Source: Microcaldota archaeon (GTDB lineage: Archaea; Micrarchaeota; Micrarchaeia; Micrarchaeales; Micrarchaeaceae). Taken from it: a stretch of DNA of 64,000 nucleotides. Made by a program: the position numbers and the translations under genes. The stretch spans positions 62,001 to 126,000 of the forward strand of contig JAJZBL010000003.1 in assembly GCA_021798935.1 (NCBI GenBank). Direction: 5' to 3'. The notes beneath the pieces were generated by a model. That model was not told the DNA's origin and ran no database searches. It worked only from the letters and a program-made list of their open reading frames with translations. This document shows positions 29,074 through 39,144 of the stretch, piece by piece (position 1 is the first letter of the stretch; every line of letters starts with the position of its first letter).

Positions 29074-29922
29074 TCAATCAGGCCATAGTAAGCAAAATCT
29101 GGAATCTTTCTTTAATGATATATCTTTCCTATCAATCCAGTTAATATCCTTATATTTTGGCACTTTCTCGGACTTCATTTTATTTATCTCATTTAGTTCA
29201 TCTTTGCTTAGCTTTTTTACATTATCAAAACGGTTATTTATGTTGCTTATAATTTGCTTTATAAGCTCTGATTTATAGTAATCTATACTCTTTCCCTGCA
29301 CTTTATTTATGCTTTCTATACTTGGAAGATCTTTCAGTGCTTCATAATCTTTGCGTACTAGATTTAGGTAATTATTTATCTTGTCAGCGTTCCAATTCCC
29401 AACTGCTATTATGCCATGGTACAAAAATGAATGTGATAAGCTGATATGCTGACCGTTACCTACTATCGGTTTTTCCTCTAATTTTATGCTATAAGCTTTG
29501 CCTAGTTTTATATTTGGGATTAGGTTGTCTTTCGAAATTGATTTTATCGAATCCATTATTATAGTCCCAAAGAAATTGTGTATGCTTTCTCCATCCTTTA
29601 ATAGGTTATTGTCCTTCATCGGACCTATAAAGCTGTATGAAAGTACATTGTCATCTATGTATATAGGTTTTCCTGCACTCAACCTACGGGTTAACTCTAC
29701 ATTTTTGTCTAATGCCTTAACGTTTTCCATAGAATCCGAAAATGCAAGTATTATCGAGTCTTTGTCGAAATCGTATAACCTAAAAAAGAATTTATTTTCT
29801 TTATCAGCTAGCTCCATAAGGGCTTCATCAATCGCCATATTATCAAAAATATTGTTCTTTTGATAACCCAAGTAATAGATATCTGATTTTATTTTTTGTT
29901 TCACACTCAACGTATTTCCCAT
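29074..29922 (-). CDS. Lipoate-protein ligase A / BPL-LPL family protein, divergent
   Basis: NMAIDEALMELAD...FFFRLYDFDKDSIILAFS...TRRLSAGKPIYIDDNVLSYSFIGP...KPIVGNGQ. Confidence 0.8.
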   Translation of the reverse strand: MGNTLSVKQKIKSDIYYLGYQKNNIFDNMAIDEALMELADKENKFFFRLYDFDKDSIILAFSDSMENVKALDKNVELTRRLSAGKPIYIDDNVLSYSFIGPMKDNNLLKDGESIHNFFGTIIMDSIKSISKDNLIPNIKLGKAYSIKLEEKPIVGNGQHISLSHSFLYHGIIAVGNWNADKINNYLNLVRKDYEALKDLPSIESINKVQGKSIDYYKSELIKQIISNINNRFDNVKKLSKDELNEINKMKSEKVPKYKDINWIDRKDISLKKDSRFCLLWPD

Positions 29923-30280
29923 ATGACATTCCCCAATAAATGCAAGTAGATAGATTTTGTAATCTCTCTATTAATAGCTATTTCTATTATAACATTCAAA
30001 TTTATATGCATTTCATTATTTGTAAAACACTGCATTTTAAACAAAAATATATGAATAATTAACATAAATTAAACATAATAAAGATGGTTGAATAGTTTGC
30101 TTATTTACGCAAGGATAAATAGAAAGCCTTATATATTTAGATATAAAATTAGTTTATAGAAGTTAAGTTCAAAGTATTACAAAGTGTTATATCTTGATTT
30201 TTAGTCGATTTATATTAATGAAATGTAAACTTTATTGGGCTTATTCTATTAAATTTTAACAATTTAAAATTGGTGCATTT

Positions 30281-31606
30281 ATGACCTTATTTGAAGAATT
30301 AGGAATAGAAAAGACATTGGTAGATAAATTAAAGGCTATAGGAATAGTTGATGCAACGGAAGTACAGGAAGTATCCATACCTATTATATTAGCAGGCAAG
30401 GATGTTGTTGTACGCTCTAAGACAGGAAGTGGGAAAACTTATGCATTTGTACTTCCAATTCTAAGCAAACTATCGGAGATGGATTACAGGAATCCTATAG
30501 CGATAGTTCTTGCTCCAACAAGAGAGTTAGCCATGCAGACTTATAAAGCAATAGAAAACTTGAATGATCACAGGTTTAGGCCTGTAGTAGTATATGGCGG
30601 TGTGTCTATAAATCCACAGATAAATGGGATAAAGAACGGCTGCAATATAGTTATAGGAACACCCGGCAGGCTTCTAGATATTATGGACAGGGGTGTTCTT
30701 AAATTAGATAAAATCAAATATGCGGTTATAGATGAAGCAGATGACATGCTTAACATGGGTTTTATAGAAGATGTTAATAAAATATTAAGTGAAACAAAAA
30801 AGGAAAGGCAAACTATGCTTTTTTCTGCTACTATACCAAGGGAGTTAAATTCTACAATACACAACCACACAAGAGAACCTGAATTTATATCGATTGGGGG
30901 TACAGATGGCATAACAGTAAAAACTATAGATCACTCATTTTATTTGACTAGAAAAAATAAAAAGTTTCAAACGCTATTGACTTACCTTAAAGAAAATAAT
31001 CCAGGTAAGACTATAGTATTTAGCAAAACTAAATCTGGCGCAGATTTAGTCTGCCAAGCATTGAAGGAAGCAGGGATTAATTCTATGCTAATACATGGAG
31101 GATTGACACAGGATAGAAGGGAGAGAGTTTTAAACAATTTTAAGGTTAATGGCGAAGTTTTGGTAACCACAGATGTGCTGGCAAGAGGAATTGACATTAA
31201 GGATATACAGACTATAATAAATTATGACTTACCAGAGGACACCGATGTTTATGTCCATAGGGTAGGTAGATCTGCTAGGATGGGAAAAAGTGGGAAAGCT
31301 TTTAATATAGTAAGCGATTCTGAGGAGGAGTTAGTACAAGAGATAGAAAATAAGAATAAGATAAGGATGAATGAGATTGTATTGCATATAGACAAGTATG
31401 CAGCTCTTGCAAATGAATCTATAGAAAAAGCGCTAGCTAAGTCAAAAAGGAAGGTAGGATTCAGACCTAATTATAATTCATCAGGGAGATCAGAAGGAAG
31501 ATCTGGAAGATCTAACGGATATAGGAGAGATAATAGCAGACCTACATCTTACTCTAATAACAATAGAAGACATAGTAAAAACAGCAGATACGTATATGGA
31601 ACCTAA
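30281..31606 (+). CDS. DEAD-box ATP-dependent RNA helicase with R/G/S/N-rich tail
   Basis: Q motif, RSKTGSGKTYAF, APTRELAMQ, TPGRLLD, DEADDMLNMGF, SAT, HRVGRSARMG. Confidence 0.97.
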   Translation: MTLFEELGIEKTLVDKLKAIGIVDATEVQEVSIPIILAGKDVVVRSKTGSGKTYAFVLPILSKLSEMDYRNPIAIVLAPTRELAMQTYKAIENLNDHRFRPVVVYGGVSINPQINGIKNGCNIVIGTPGRLLDIMDRGVLKLDKIKYAVIDEADDMLNMGFIEDVNKILSETKKERQTMLFSATIPRELNSTIHNHTREPEFISIGGTDGITVKTIDHSFYLTRKNKKFQTLLTYLKENNPGKTIVFSKTKSGADLVCQALKEAGINSMLIHGGLTQDRRERVLNNFKVNGEVLVTTDVLARGIDIKDIQTIINYDLPEDTDVYVHRVGRSARMGKSGKAFNIVSDSEEELVQEIENKNKIRMNEIVLHIDKYAALANESIEKALAKSKRKVGFRPNYNSSGRSEGRSGRSNGYRRDNSRPTSYSNNNRRHSKNSRYVYGT

Positions 31607-31668
31607 ATACTCAAATAATAATCAACCTAATTAGATGACTTTGGCAATTTCCTGCGATGATATTTACA

Positions 31669-31725
31669 GGGTGGCGAATAATTAAACAAATAATTAAATT
31701 TACTTACTTATTTATGCTGCCACCC
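31669..31725. other. Long-range GC-rich inverted repeat in a convergent intergenic region
   Basis: GGGTGGC (31669-31675) and GCCACCC (31719-31725), 43-nt AT-rich loop. Confidence 0.45.
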
Positions 31726-31731
31726 ATATAA

Positions 31732-32016
31732 TTATTTGTTGAAGTCGTAAAGCATAGTCTTCGCTAATCTATGCCTCATATGGCTCCTCGCCTTGACAGA
31801 ACTGTTTAGATAAGAGTTAGATTTAGTTTTGTTTATTGCCTTTATATAGCAATCTACACAGAGCACGCGCTTGTCTAAAGGCATGCTATTTACGTTGAAA
31901 TTACTAGAAGCTAATACAAATTTAGTGTCGTTATTATTTAATTTTTTACCGCATAACGCACAAGGAACTACTCCCGCACGCATCTTATTTATCTTGTTCA
32001 TCATTACACCCACCAA
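31732..32016 (-). CDS. Small putative zinc-binding protein (C-x2-C ... C-x2-C)
   Basis: VVPCALCGKKLNNNDTKFV...DKRVLCVDCYIKAINK. Confidence 0.6.
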   Translation of the reverse strand: MVGVMMNKINKMRAGVVPCALCGKKLNNNDTKFVLASSNFNVNSMPLDKRVLCVDCYIKAINKTKSNSYLNSSVKARSHMRHRLAKTMLYDFNK

Positions 32017-32154
32017 TCCATACTTATTATTAATTTTGAGGTATTTATATGTTATTATTCCTTAAAAATAGGTATATTTCAATAAAATAGCCGGTATTAT
32101 ACTCATATTTTAAAGAATTTTATTAATGCAAAGGTTTTTAAATATTTTAACTAA

Positions 32155-33273
32155 TTATGTTTTTTTAAGCGCCTTTAGGATTGCTGACTTTAATTCAGAT
32201 ATGCCTGCATCGGTCTTTATTGATTCTTTGTTCATATGAGTTTTTGACACTGAGTACCCTTGAGATTGAAGTTCATCTTTTAGTTTATCGTAACTTACTG
32301 ATTCTACATTCATCATTTTAGTAAGAACTGGTATGCTATAGTAAAGGGGTGTGTCTATCTCGTTTGATAGATTAGATATAAAGGTTATTTCATCTTTTTT
32401 GACTTTATCATAAGACATAATTTCTTTAACGCCTTCAATTACCTTTTTATCCTGTATCCTTCCTACCCAAAGAGGTCCTGCAATAGAATATTCATGGCCA
32501 CAGATATTGCAGTTAAGAGAATGTGGAAGGGGGGAATTTAAAGTAAAATTCCCACAAGCTTTGCAGTACAATGCATAGCCAATATTTTCATAGTTTTTGA
32601 CAGCAAATGCTGCCCCATGATTTAGCTTTAGGAAAATTCTTATATAATGCAAGTATGAGATGCTTATCTCCGGCTCAATCCCAAAATTAAATAACGATGC
32701 AGTCCTTGCTATATAACCTAAAAGTATGCGTATGCCAACTTCATGGCAGAGCTCATTGTGCAGTGGTTGCGCAAAATAAGTTTTTAAGCATGCTTTGTAG
32801 TGGGCACCGCATAAAACGGCAACATCTGTTGCAGTTATCATAAGGTGAGATTTATCTTTGGATAACTTCATAATATCTGTTAAATTAGGTGCTGCACTGC
32901 CAAATGGGTCAAGATCTATCAAATCAAAGTTTTCACGCATACTAGAATTGGCAAATTCTTGAATACTTTGGTTATAGTACTTCACATTGCGGTCTTTATC
33001 CATCTTGTTGTAATGAAGATTGCCTTTTAGATCATTAAATGCTGATTGATTAATTTCCAGCATACATATCTCTTTGACCTCTCCCTCTTTGTAATACCTT
33101 ATTCCCCTTATACCTGTTGCTGAAGTTGTATCTATAGCTGTAGCATCTGGATTTACTTTGGTTATATACTTGACAAAGGCCACACTTAAATCTCGAGAAA
33201 GTTGTGCTTTTGGATTTAAGAATGACTTAGAGTTGAATTTGATCCTTGCCTTTCCCTCCTCATATATCTCCAT
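32155..33273 (-). CDS. trm1: tRNA (guanine(26)-N(2))-dimethyltransferase
   Basis: EGKARIKFNSKSFLNPKAQLSRDLSVAF, DTTSATGIRGIRY, DLIDLDPFGSAAPNL. Confidence 0.96.
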   Translation of the reverse strand: MEIYEEGKARIKFNSKSFLNPKAQLSRDLSVAFVKYITKVNPDATAIDTTSATGIRGIRYYKEGEVKEICMLEINQSAFNDLKGNLHYNKMDKDRNVKYYNQSIQEFANSSMRENFDLIDLDPFGSAAPNLTDIMKLSKDKSHLMITATDVAVLCGAHYKACLKTYFAQPLHNELCHEVGIRILLGYIARTASLFNFGIEPEISISYLHYIRIFLKLNHGAAFAVKNYENIGYALYCKACGNFTLNSPLPHSLNCNICGHEYSIAGPLWVGRIQDKKVIEGVKEIMSYDKVKKDEITFISNLSNEIDTPLYYSIPVLTKMMNVESVSYDKLKDELQSQGYSVSKTHMNKESIKTDAGISELKSAILKALKKT

Positions 33274-33526
33274 TCAATCCCTTTAAATATAATAAAGCAT
33301 CCAAAAGCCCATGTGCATAAGATATACATGAGAAAGAGGTATAAAAATCCTTCTTTTCTAGATAACTTCGAGCATCGGATGCATACATTCCAGACAACTC
33401 ATAAACATACTTTAAGTTTTTGTTTGATTTTAATTCTTCTTGCAAGTTTGAATTGTCAAATTTCTTAAGGTTCTTATAAAAATATTCGATATCTTTAGAT
33501 ATACGCAATTCAATATTCTCATCCAT
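33260..33526 (-). CDS. DUF357 domain protein
   Basis: YASDARSYLEKKDFYTSFSCISYAHGLLDALLYLKG; overlaps trm1 start by 14 nt. Confidence 0.85.
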   Translation of the reverse strand: MDENIELRISKDIEYFYKNLKKFDNSNLQEELKSNKNLKYVYELSGMYASDARSYLEKKDFYTSFSCISYAHGLLDALLYLKGLNGDI

Positions 33527-33591
33527 ACTGCATTACCTTTTTATACTTTGAATTTAGAATATTTATAAATTAGTAATAATTTGGTGAGTTT

Positions 33592-34353
33592 ATGGCAGAA
33601 AAATGGAGTGATTTTACCGATGGTATTTTAAATGATAGATCTGACGAGATAAACAAAAAATATGGATTAAATTTGATAGACCTTTTATCTAATCCTGGAA
33701 ATTACACTAACAATTTGGCAGCAAAGGCAAATTTTGACAAAATACGGAACGACATTTATGGATACCTGGATCAGATAGAGGATTCCATAAAAGATGAAAG
33801 AGATGATTTAAATAAAAATTTAAAAAACTGTGATGAGGTTACCTCAAAGATAACTAGTTTCTTGAATGACTTATCAAAAAAATCCAATGTCCCTATAATT
33901 TCACCTGCAAACATGAGATACAACAAAGATTCTGTTGATACTGTTTACATAAATGAGTTCAATGATAGTATATCATTATTATTAAACAAATTAGTTTCTT
34001 CATCCACCTTCATCTTAGATTCTACAGATAAATATGATGATTATTCAATAGGAGAGTGGATATTCTTTAGAGACCATAAGAACTATGATGTTAATTTGTT
34101 GTTGGAGGGCAATACTGCATTAGATCTGGATTCTAGCAGAAATGAGATAAATTACCTATTTGCAAATGCTGAATTTGTTATTGGAATAGAGGAACAGCCT
34201 GTACAAAATCAGAACACAGGTACAACGGATACTAAAACAGCAACTGAAAATAATACTGAATTAACTCCAAATAATACCAACAGCACAAATAATCCTAAGA
34301 ATGGTGTTAAAACCGGCAGCGATGGATCAGCAAAGCCAAGTGGAAATTCATAA
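33592..34353 (+). CDS. Hypothetical protein with T/N/S-rich C-terminal tail
   Basis: 253-aa ORF preceded by GGTG; no recognised domain. Confidence 0.6.
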   Translation: MAEKWSDFTDGILNDRSDEINKKYGLNLIDLLSNPGNYTNNLAAKANFDKIRNDIYGYLDQIEDSIKDERDDLNKNLKNCDEVTSKITSFLNDLSKKSNVPIISPANMRYNKDSVDTVYINEFNDSISLLLNKLVSSSTFILDSTDKYDDYSIGEWIFFRDHKNYDVNLLLEGNTALDLDSSRNEINYLFANAEFVIGIEEQPVQNQNTGTTDTKTATENNTELTPNNTNSTNNPKNGVKTGSDGSAKPSGNS

Positions 34354-34381
34354 TTATGCCAAATTTTCAAAGTGCCTTAAT

Positions 34382-35023
34382 ATGAAAAATCATAAAAGTA
34401 GGCGATTCTTAATCGCAATCACAGGCTCGCCTGCTGCTGGGAAATCTTATTTCTCAAATAAACTTTATTTACGTATTTTGGACACCTTTACATCTCTGGA
34501 TGTGAAACTGGTTGAAGTCAATGATTTAGTAAACAAGTACAATAGTTATGATGGTTTAGATGAGTTTGGATCAAAGTTAGTTGATATTAACAATCTAAAA
34601 AAGATTATAAAGCAGGTAATTGAGAATTTAGATGGTGTAGTTATACTAGTGGGGCATCTTTTAGCCGATATAAAATTGCCTTATGACATTGTAATAGTCA
34701 AAAGGGAACATCTCAATAAATTAGAGGCTAGGATGATTAAAAGGAAATATCAAAAAGGTAAGATTAAAGAAAATCTGATATCTGAAGCATTAGATTACTG
34801 CGGAGAAAATATAGAAAAAACAAACTGCCTTTTAGAGGTAAGATCTAATAAAGATATTGAGCAATCAATTGACTTTATAATATGCCAGATTTCAATAAAG
34901 TTTAAAATTAGTAGTGACATAGACTGCAGCAAGGTTTTAGAGTCATATAAAAATGCGTCAAAATTTGATGAGATGAATGAATTACAGGATATGATAACAT
35001 CAGGAAATCCGTATAAGTTTTAA
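34382..35023 (+). CDS. Adenylate kinase Fap7/hCINAP-like (start revised)
   Basis: FLIAITGSPAAGKSYFSNKL, VEVNDLVNKYNSYDGLDEFGSKLVD, KREHLNKLEARMIKRKY. Confidence 0.78.
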   Translation: MKNHKSRRFLIAITGSPAAGKSYFSNKLYLRILDTFTSLDVKLVEVNDLVNKYNSYDGLDEFGSKLVDINNLKKIIKQVIENLDGVVILVGHLLADIKLPYDIVIVKREHLNKLEARMIKRKYQKGKIKENLISEALDYCGENIEKTNCLLEVRSNKDIEQSIDFIICQISIKFKISSDIDCSKVLESYKNASKFDEMNELQDMITSGNPYKF

Positions 35024-35062
35024 TGGTTTTGAATTTATTGGATATCGAATTTATTGATATAT

Positions 35063-36481
35063 TTACAATGATGTTCTATCTACAAAATTTGCTAAAAGCA
35101 CTAAATCTAAGTTCTTTGGAATATCCTTTTCCGTAAATATCTTAATTTTACTGCCTTCTCTCATGTCTTTAATTTTAATTTTCCCTTTTTTATTTAATTC
35201 TTCTATGACTTCCCTAGGTGTATGAAGATTAGACTTTTCTATTGCATAAAGATTATAACCCTTGATAAATACCTCTCCAGATTCTTTGTGTTTCTCATAA
35301 AATTTCTCTGCCCCTCCACTTATGAATACTTCTGGTCCTTTTACTAAATTGATGCTTTTTGTAATTTTTTCGAATAGGAATGAAAGGTAAGCTTTATTTC
35401 CATCAATCCCCTCCAATGATAGTATAGGATTGAATTCGCGCTTTGAAAATTCGGAATATAACCAGTTTTTCAACTTTATTACCTGTGGCCATATAGTATC
35501 TTCGTGTATGCCATCTGACACTTCAATTGATATCGCATATATAGATAATTCATAGGTTTTAGCAACATCTTTTATAGACTTAAAACGACTCTTCTTATGT
35601 AAACCTAAAAAGTTGGATTTAGTTGGATTAAGTATTAGCTTTCTAGATATAAATATGATTTTTGATAGCGAATCAGGGCTTGTGCTAGCAGCAACATTTC
35701 TATTAGGATCTGTTGGGTCTATTATTATGAAATTTGAATTAAATCTCTTAAGGTACTCTGTTTTAGAATCATCTTCTATAAACTTTTTCTCTTTAATATC
35801 AATGATAACAGGCAATTTTATCTTAGATAATCCAAGCACAGTTTCTGGGAAGGAACCATAAAAGTACACAAGAATTTCGCATTCATATCCTGAAAAGCTG
35901 TGCACTCTTGATTCAGCACCATATATTTTATTCATTTTCAAAAAGTACTTAAATAACCTAACATCATCTTTAATTTTATCGTTTAAGTGTGATGTTATAA
36001 ACTTGTTATGTAAGGGTGTTCTGTCTACTGCGGTTATAAGTTCCTTGGCGTTGCTTATCTTAAATGCAGGTACTATGTCTGCAGTAATCTTTTTAGTTTC
36101 ACTTATAAGCTTCAAATATGGGTGTTCTGCATATTTTATTTCATATCTTTCTCCTTCTTCCTCTTTCACTATCTTTTTTGATAATTTGACTGCCTCCTCC
36201 TCCATTGCTCTTTCATCAGTTGAACGAGGAAAAAGAATAAATATATCTATATCTGAACTTCCCTTTACCTGAGTTCCGTGAGCTGTTGAACCTGCTAATG
36301 TTATAGATGCATTTTCAGGAAGGACTTTCTTAAGCCGGTTAATCAATTCTCTGGAATATTTATTTACTTTCTGGATTTCTTTTTTTGTCGGCTTAACCCT
36401 TTTTATAAATAGCTTTGATAATTTTGACAACTCCTTTAATTGCATTTTGTCTTCATCAGATATTTTTAGATTAAGCATCAA
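35063..36481 (-). CDS. cca: CCA tRNA nucleotidyltransferase (archaeal class I)
   Basis: ASITLAGSTAHGTQVKGSSDIDIFILFP; TADIVPAFKI; HNKFITSHL. Confidence 0.95.
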   Translation of the reverse strand: MMLNLKISDEDKMQLKELSKLSKLFIKRVKPTKKEIQKVNKYSRELINRLKKVLPENASITLAGSTAHGTQVKGSSDIDIFILFPRSTDERAMEEEAVKLSKKIVKEEEGERYEIKYAEHPYLKLISETKKITADIVPAFKISNAKELITAVDRTPLHNKFITSHLNDKIKDDVRLFKYFLKMNKIYGAESRVHSFSGYECEILVYFYGSFPETVLGLSKIKLPVIIDIKEKKFIEDDSKTEYLKRFNSNFIIIDPTDPNRNVAASTSPDSLSKIIFISRKLILNPTKSNFLGLHKKSRFKSIKDVAKTYELSIYAISIEVSDGIHEDTIWPQVIKLKNWLYSEFSKREFNPILSLEGIDGNKAYLSFLFEKITKSINLVKGPEVFISGGAEKFYEKHKESGEVFIKGYNLYAIEKSNLHTPREVIEELNKKGKIKIKDMREGSKIKIFTEKDIPKNLDLVLLANFVDRTSL

Positions 36482-36729
36482 ACCACTTATATTTAATTAG
36501 TGAAAGTATTTTGAACTTTCCATGAATCCCAACCAAACGCGAAATCTTCCTGCTACTTTAATCACAGGCTTTGCATAATATAGTATCTTTGTAGTTCCTC
36601 TTATCTTTAAAGGGGTTGGTTTTACATTCGCATTGGTAAAAGGGCTACAAAAGCATTTAGATTTTATTATCTTAAATACGATTGGAAACAGATAATCGCT
36701 ATTAGGTTAATTTTCTAAAGGTAATAATC

Positions 36730-37659
36730 ATGGATTATTCAAATTCAGACAATAATGTAGAAGAAGATGAAAGTTTGGCAGAGGAAGTATGTAAGATATC
36801 TTATGAAGCACTTTTAAAAGCAAGAGACATGATCAAGCCAGGTGTAAAATTTCTTGATGTGGCCGAAGCTACAGAGTCATATGTCAAAGATAAAGGGTAC
36901 GAGATAGCTTTTCCATTAAACCTATCGATTAATAATGAAGCTGCACATTATACCCCAAGTTACATGGATGATAAAGTTTTTGGTGAGAAAGATCTGATAA
37001 AAGTAGACTTTGGTGCAGCAAAAGACGGTTATCTTGGCGATTGTGCATTAACTGTTGATTTATCTGGAGAATATGGCAAGCTTGTAGATGCTACGAAGGA
37101 AGCATTGGAAAACGCGGTCAGTATTGTAAAAGCAGGAAGAAAAGTCCAAGATATAGGTAAGGTAATTAATGACACATTTGACAAATTAGGCTTTAGGCCA
37201 ATAGAAAATTTGGGGGGGCATGGAGTCAAACTGCACGAGCTGCATGCAGAACCTTTCATACCTAATTATGATAACGGAGATGATACATTACTTGAAGAGG
37301 GTACACGCATAGCTATAGAGCCATTTGCCACATTGAAGCAGAGTAGGGGGTTGGTTACCGAGACTGATGTAGCTGAGATTTATAGCTTCTCTGAAAATAT
37401 AGCACCTCGTCTGCCTGCGGCAAGGAATGTATTGAATAAAATAATCGATAAATACCCAAGCGAACCATTTGCAGTTAGGTGGCTCTCAGAAGGTATAAAA
37501 TCCAAATTTGAATTATATTCAGGGATAAGAGAACTTGAAAAGGTAGGCGCAATAGACTCTTATCCGGTACTTGCAGAGGTTAGCCATGGAATGGTAGCAC
37601 AGACCGAATTTGAGCTTTTGGTTGAAAAAGATAGCTGCAAAGTGCTAACTAAAGTTTAA
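36730..37659 (+). CDS. map: Methionine aminopeptidase type II
   Basis: AFPLNLSINNEAAHYTPSYMDD, VKVDFGA-like DFGAAKDGYLGDCALT, NLGGHGVKLHELHAEPFIPNYD. Confidence 0.96.
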   Translation: MDYSNSDNNVEEDESLAEEVCKISYEALLKARDMIKPGVKFLDVAEATESYVKDKGYEIAFPLNLSINNEAAHYTPSYMDDKVFGEKDLIKVDFGAAKDGYLGDCALTVDLSGEYGKLVDATKEALENAVSIVKAGRKVQDIGKVINDTFDKLGFRPIENLGGHGVKLHELHAEPFIPNYDNGDDTLLEEGTRIAIEPFATLKQSRGLVTETDVAEIYSFSENIAPRLPAARNVLNKIIDKYPSEPFAVRWLSEGIKSKFELYSGIRELEKVGAIDSYPVLAEVSHGMVAQTEFELLVEKDSCKVLTKV

Positions 37660-37675
37660 ATAATAGGCATTTATT

Positions 37676-38473
37676 ATGGACTCAGATGATTGGCTCGCAA
37701 CTTACATTACAAGGTATAAAGGAGTACTTGCAACTATCTTATATAACAAATACCATGGTAATGGGAAGCTTATTTTGCTCGCATATGGGATGCCTGGATT
37801 TCCTCCGAAAATATCTGATAGCTATATAATAAAATTAGTTAAATTGGGTTTTGCTGTTGGAATACCTGAATATCTTGGCACCTTTGACAGCTCTGGCAGA
37901 TTCAATTTTGAAAATGCTCCTGAAAGCTTGGTTATTATTACTTCTGGATTGAAGGAAAAAAGGTGCATTGACTTAATTTCCTCTAAGAAAATTTCCCTTA
38001 ATATAAAGCATATTGCGTTAATAGGGGCTAGCTTTGGCGGAAGTGCTGTATTAGTAGCTGGAGCCAAATGCAAATATGTGGATTCAGTGCTGTCAATCGC
38101 CCCGATTACAGATTATTCTAAAAAATTTATGGATTATTATAAGAACGAATCTATAAGCTCTACTATGGAGTTATTATCAAAATTGCAGAAGTTCACTTGG
38201 AAGTTTGACAAACGTGATATAAAACTTTTAAATGAAGGAAAGCTTGATATTAACCCCTTAAAGCATGTCCATGAACTTCATAATAAAAAAATAGCACTTT
38301 GGCATGGAAAATTAGATAAAAGTGTAAATTATTTAAGCTCGGTTGATTTATTTTATAGCTTGAAGTTCTGGGGCTCTAATGCTGAGTTGAGCTTATACCC
38401 AAGATATGGCCATATGGGGCTTAATATGCTAAATAACAAGAACCTTTTCAGTAAATTAACTAAGTGGCTATGA
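37676..38473 (+). CDS. Alpha/beta hydrolase (prolyl oligopeptidase-like)
   Basis: Nucleophile elbow GASFGGSA, later ALWHGKLDKSV and terminal YGHMG. Confidence 0.8.
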   Translation: MDSDDWLATYITRYKGVLATILYNKYHGNGKLILLAYGMPGFPPKISDSYIIKLVKLGFAVGIPEYLGTFDSSGRFNFENAPESLVIITSGLKEKRCIDLISSKKISLNIKHIALIGASFGGSAVLVAGAKCKYVDSVLSIAPITDYSKKFMDYYKNESISSTMELLSKLQKFTWKFDKRDIKLLNEGKLDINPLKHVHELHNKKIALWHGKLDKSVNYLSSVDLFYSLKFWGSNAELSLYPRYGHMGLNMLNNKNLFSKLTKWL

Positions 38474-38523
38474 TTTATTTACCCGGTAGTGTAACTCCTT
38501 CTCTCTTTATAAGTAATGGGATA

Positions 38524-39144
38524 TCAGATAGGGGTAGACGCTCTTATCTCTTTTATCGTTTCATCATCATGAGAATATATATATGGTGAAAGATCTAGAT
38601 TTGCGGGGCTATTCTTAAGCTTACATTTATAATTTTCCCTCAGTAATCTATCTACTTCTGTATTATAGCTATCCCATTTCACACCTAATGACTCTACATA
38701 TTCCCTCTCTATGCTAGTAGCTATTTCATGTGCATATGGGTACTCATAATCATCATCAAGAAGCCATTTTTCAGGAAGTTCGTGGTGTCTACCTATGCTC
38801 TCAAGCAAGCTTACCTTAATATTACCTATTACGATTTCAGAGGGCATATTCGCTGATATATAAATAGTTTTACCGTCTAGTGAATACCCTCCTGCATATT
38901 TTATGTCAAATTCATGGCTGATTGATATATCTATACCCGACTTATAAAGGAGAACATTTCCTACCTTTTTGCCATCTATATATACATCTTTGTTATCCGA
39001 TTCTATTATAGATCCGTCTTTAAGAGGCATTGGCAGAAGTAATTTTATATAAGAAGGCAATGCATAAGCAATTGCAGACATCACATAGTTATCTGATTTT
39101 TGAGAAATTCCCTTTTTATTCTCTATTATTTTATAAGATACCAT
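38524..39144 (-). CDS. Hypothetical protein, possible metal-binding/metalloprotease-like fold
   Basis: AGGYSLDGKTIYISANMPSEI...ESIGRHHELPEKWLLDDDYEYPYAHEIATSIEREYVESLGVKWDSYN. Confidence 0.6.
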   Translation of the reverse strand: MVSYKIIENKKGISQKSDNYVMSAIAYALPSYIKLLLPMPLKDGSIIESDNKDVYIDGKKVGNVLLYKSGIDISISHEFDIKYAGGYSLDGKTIYISANMPSEIVIGNIKVSLLESIGRHHELPEKWLLDDDYEYPYAHEIATSIEREYVESLGVKWDSYNTEVDRLLRENYKCKLKNSPANLDLSPYIYSHDDETIKEIRASTPI

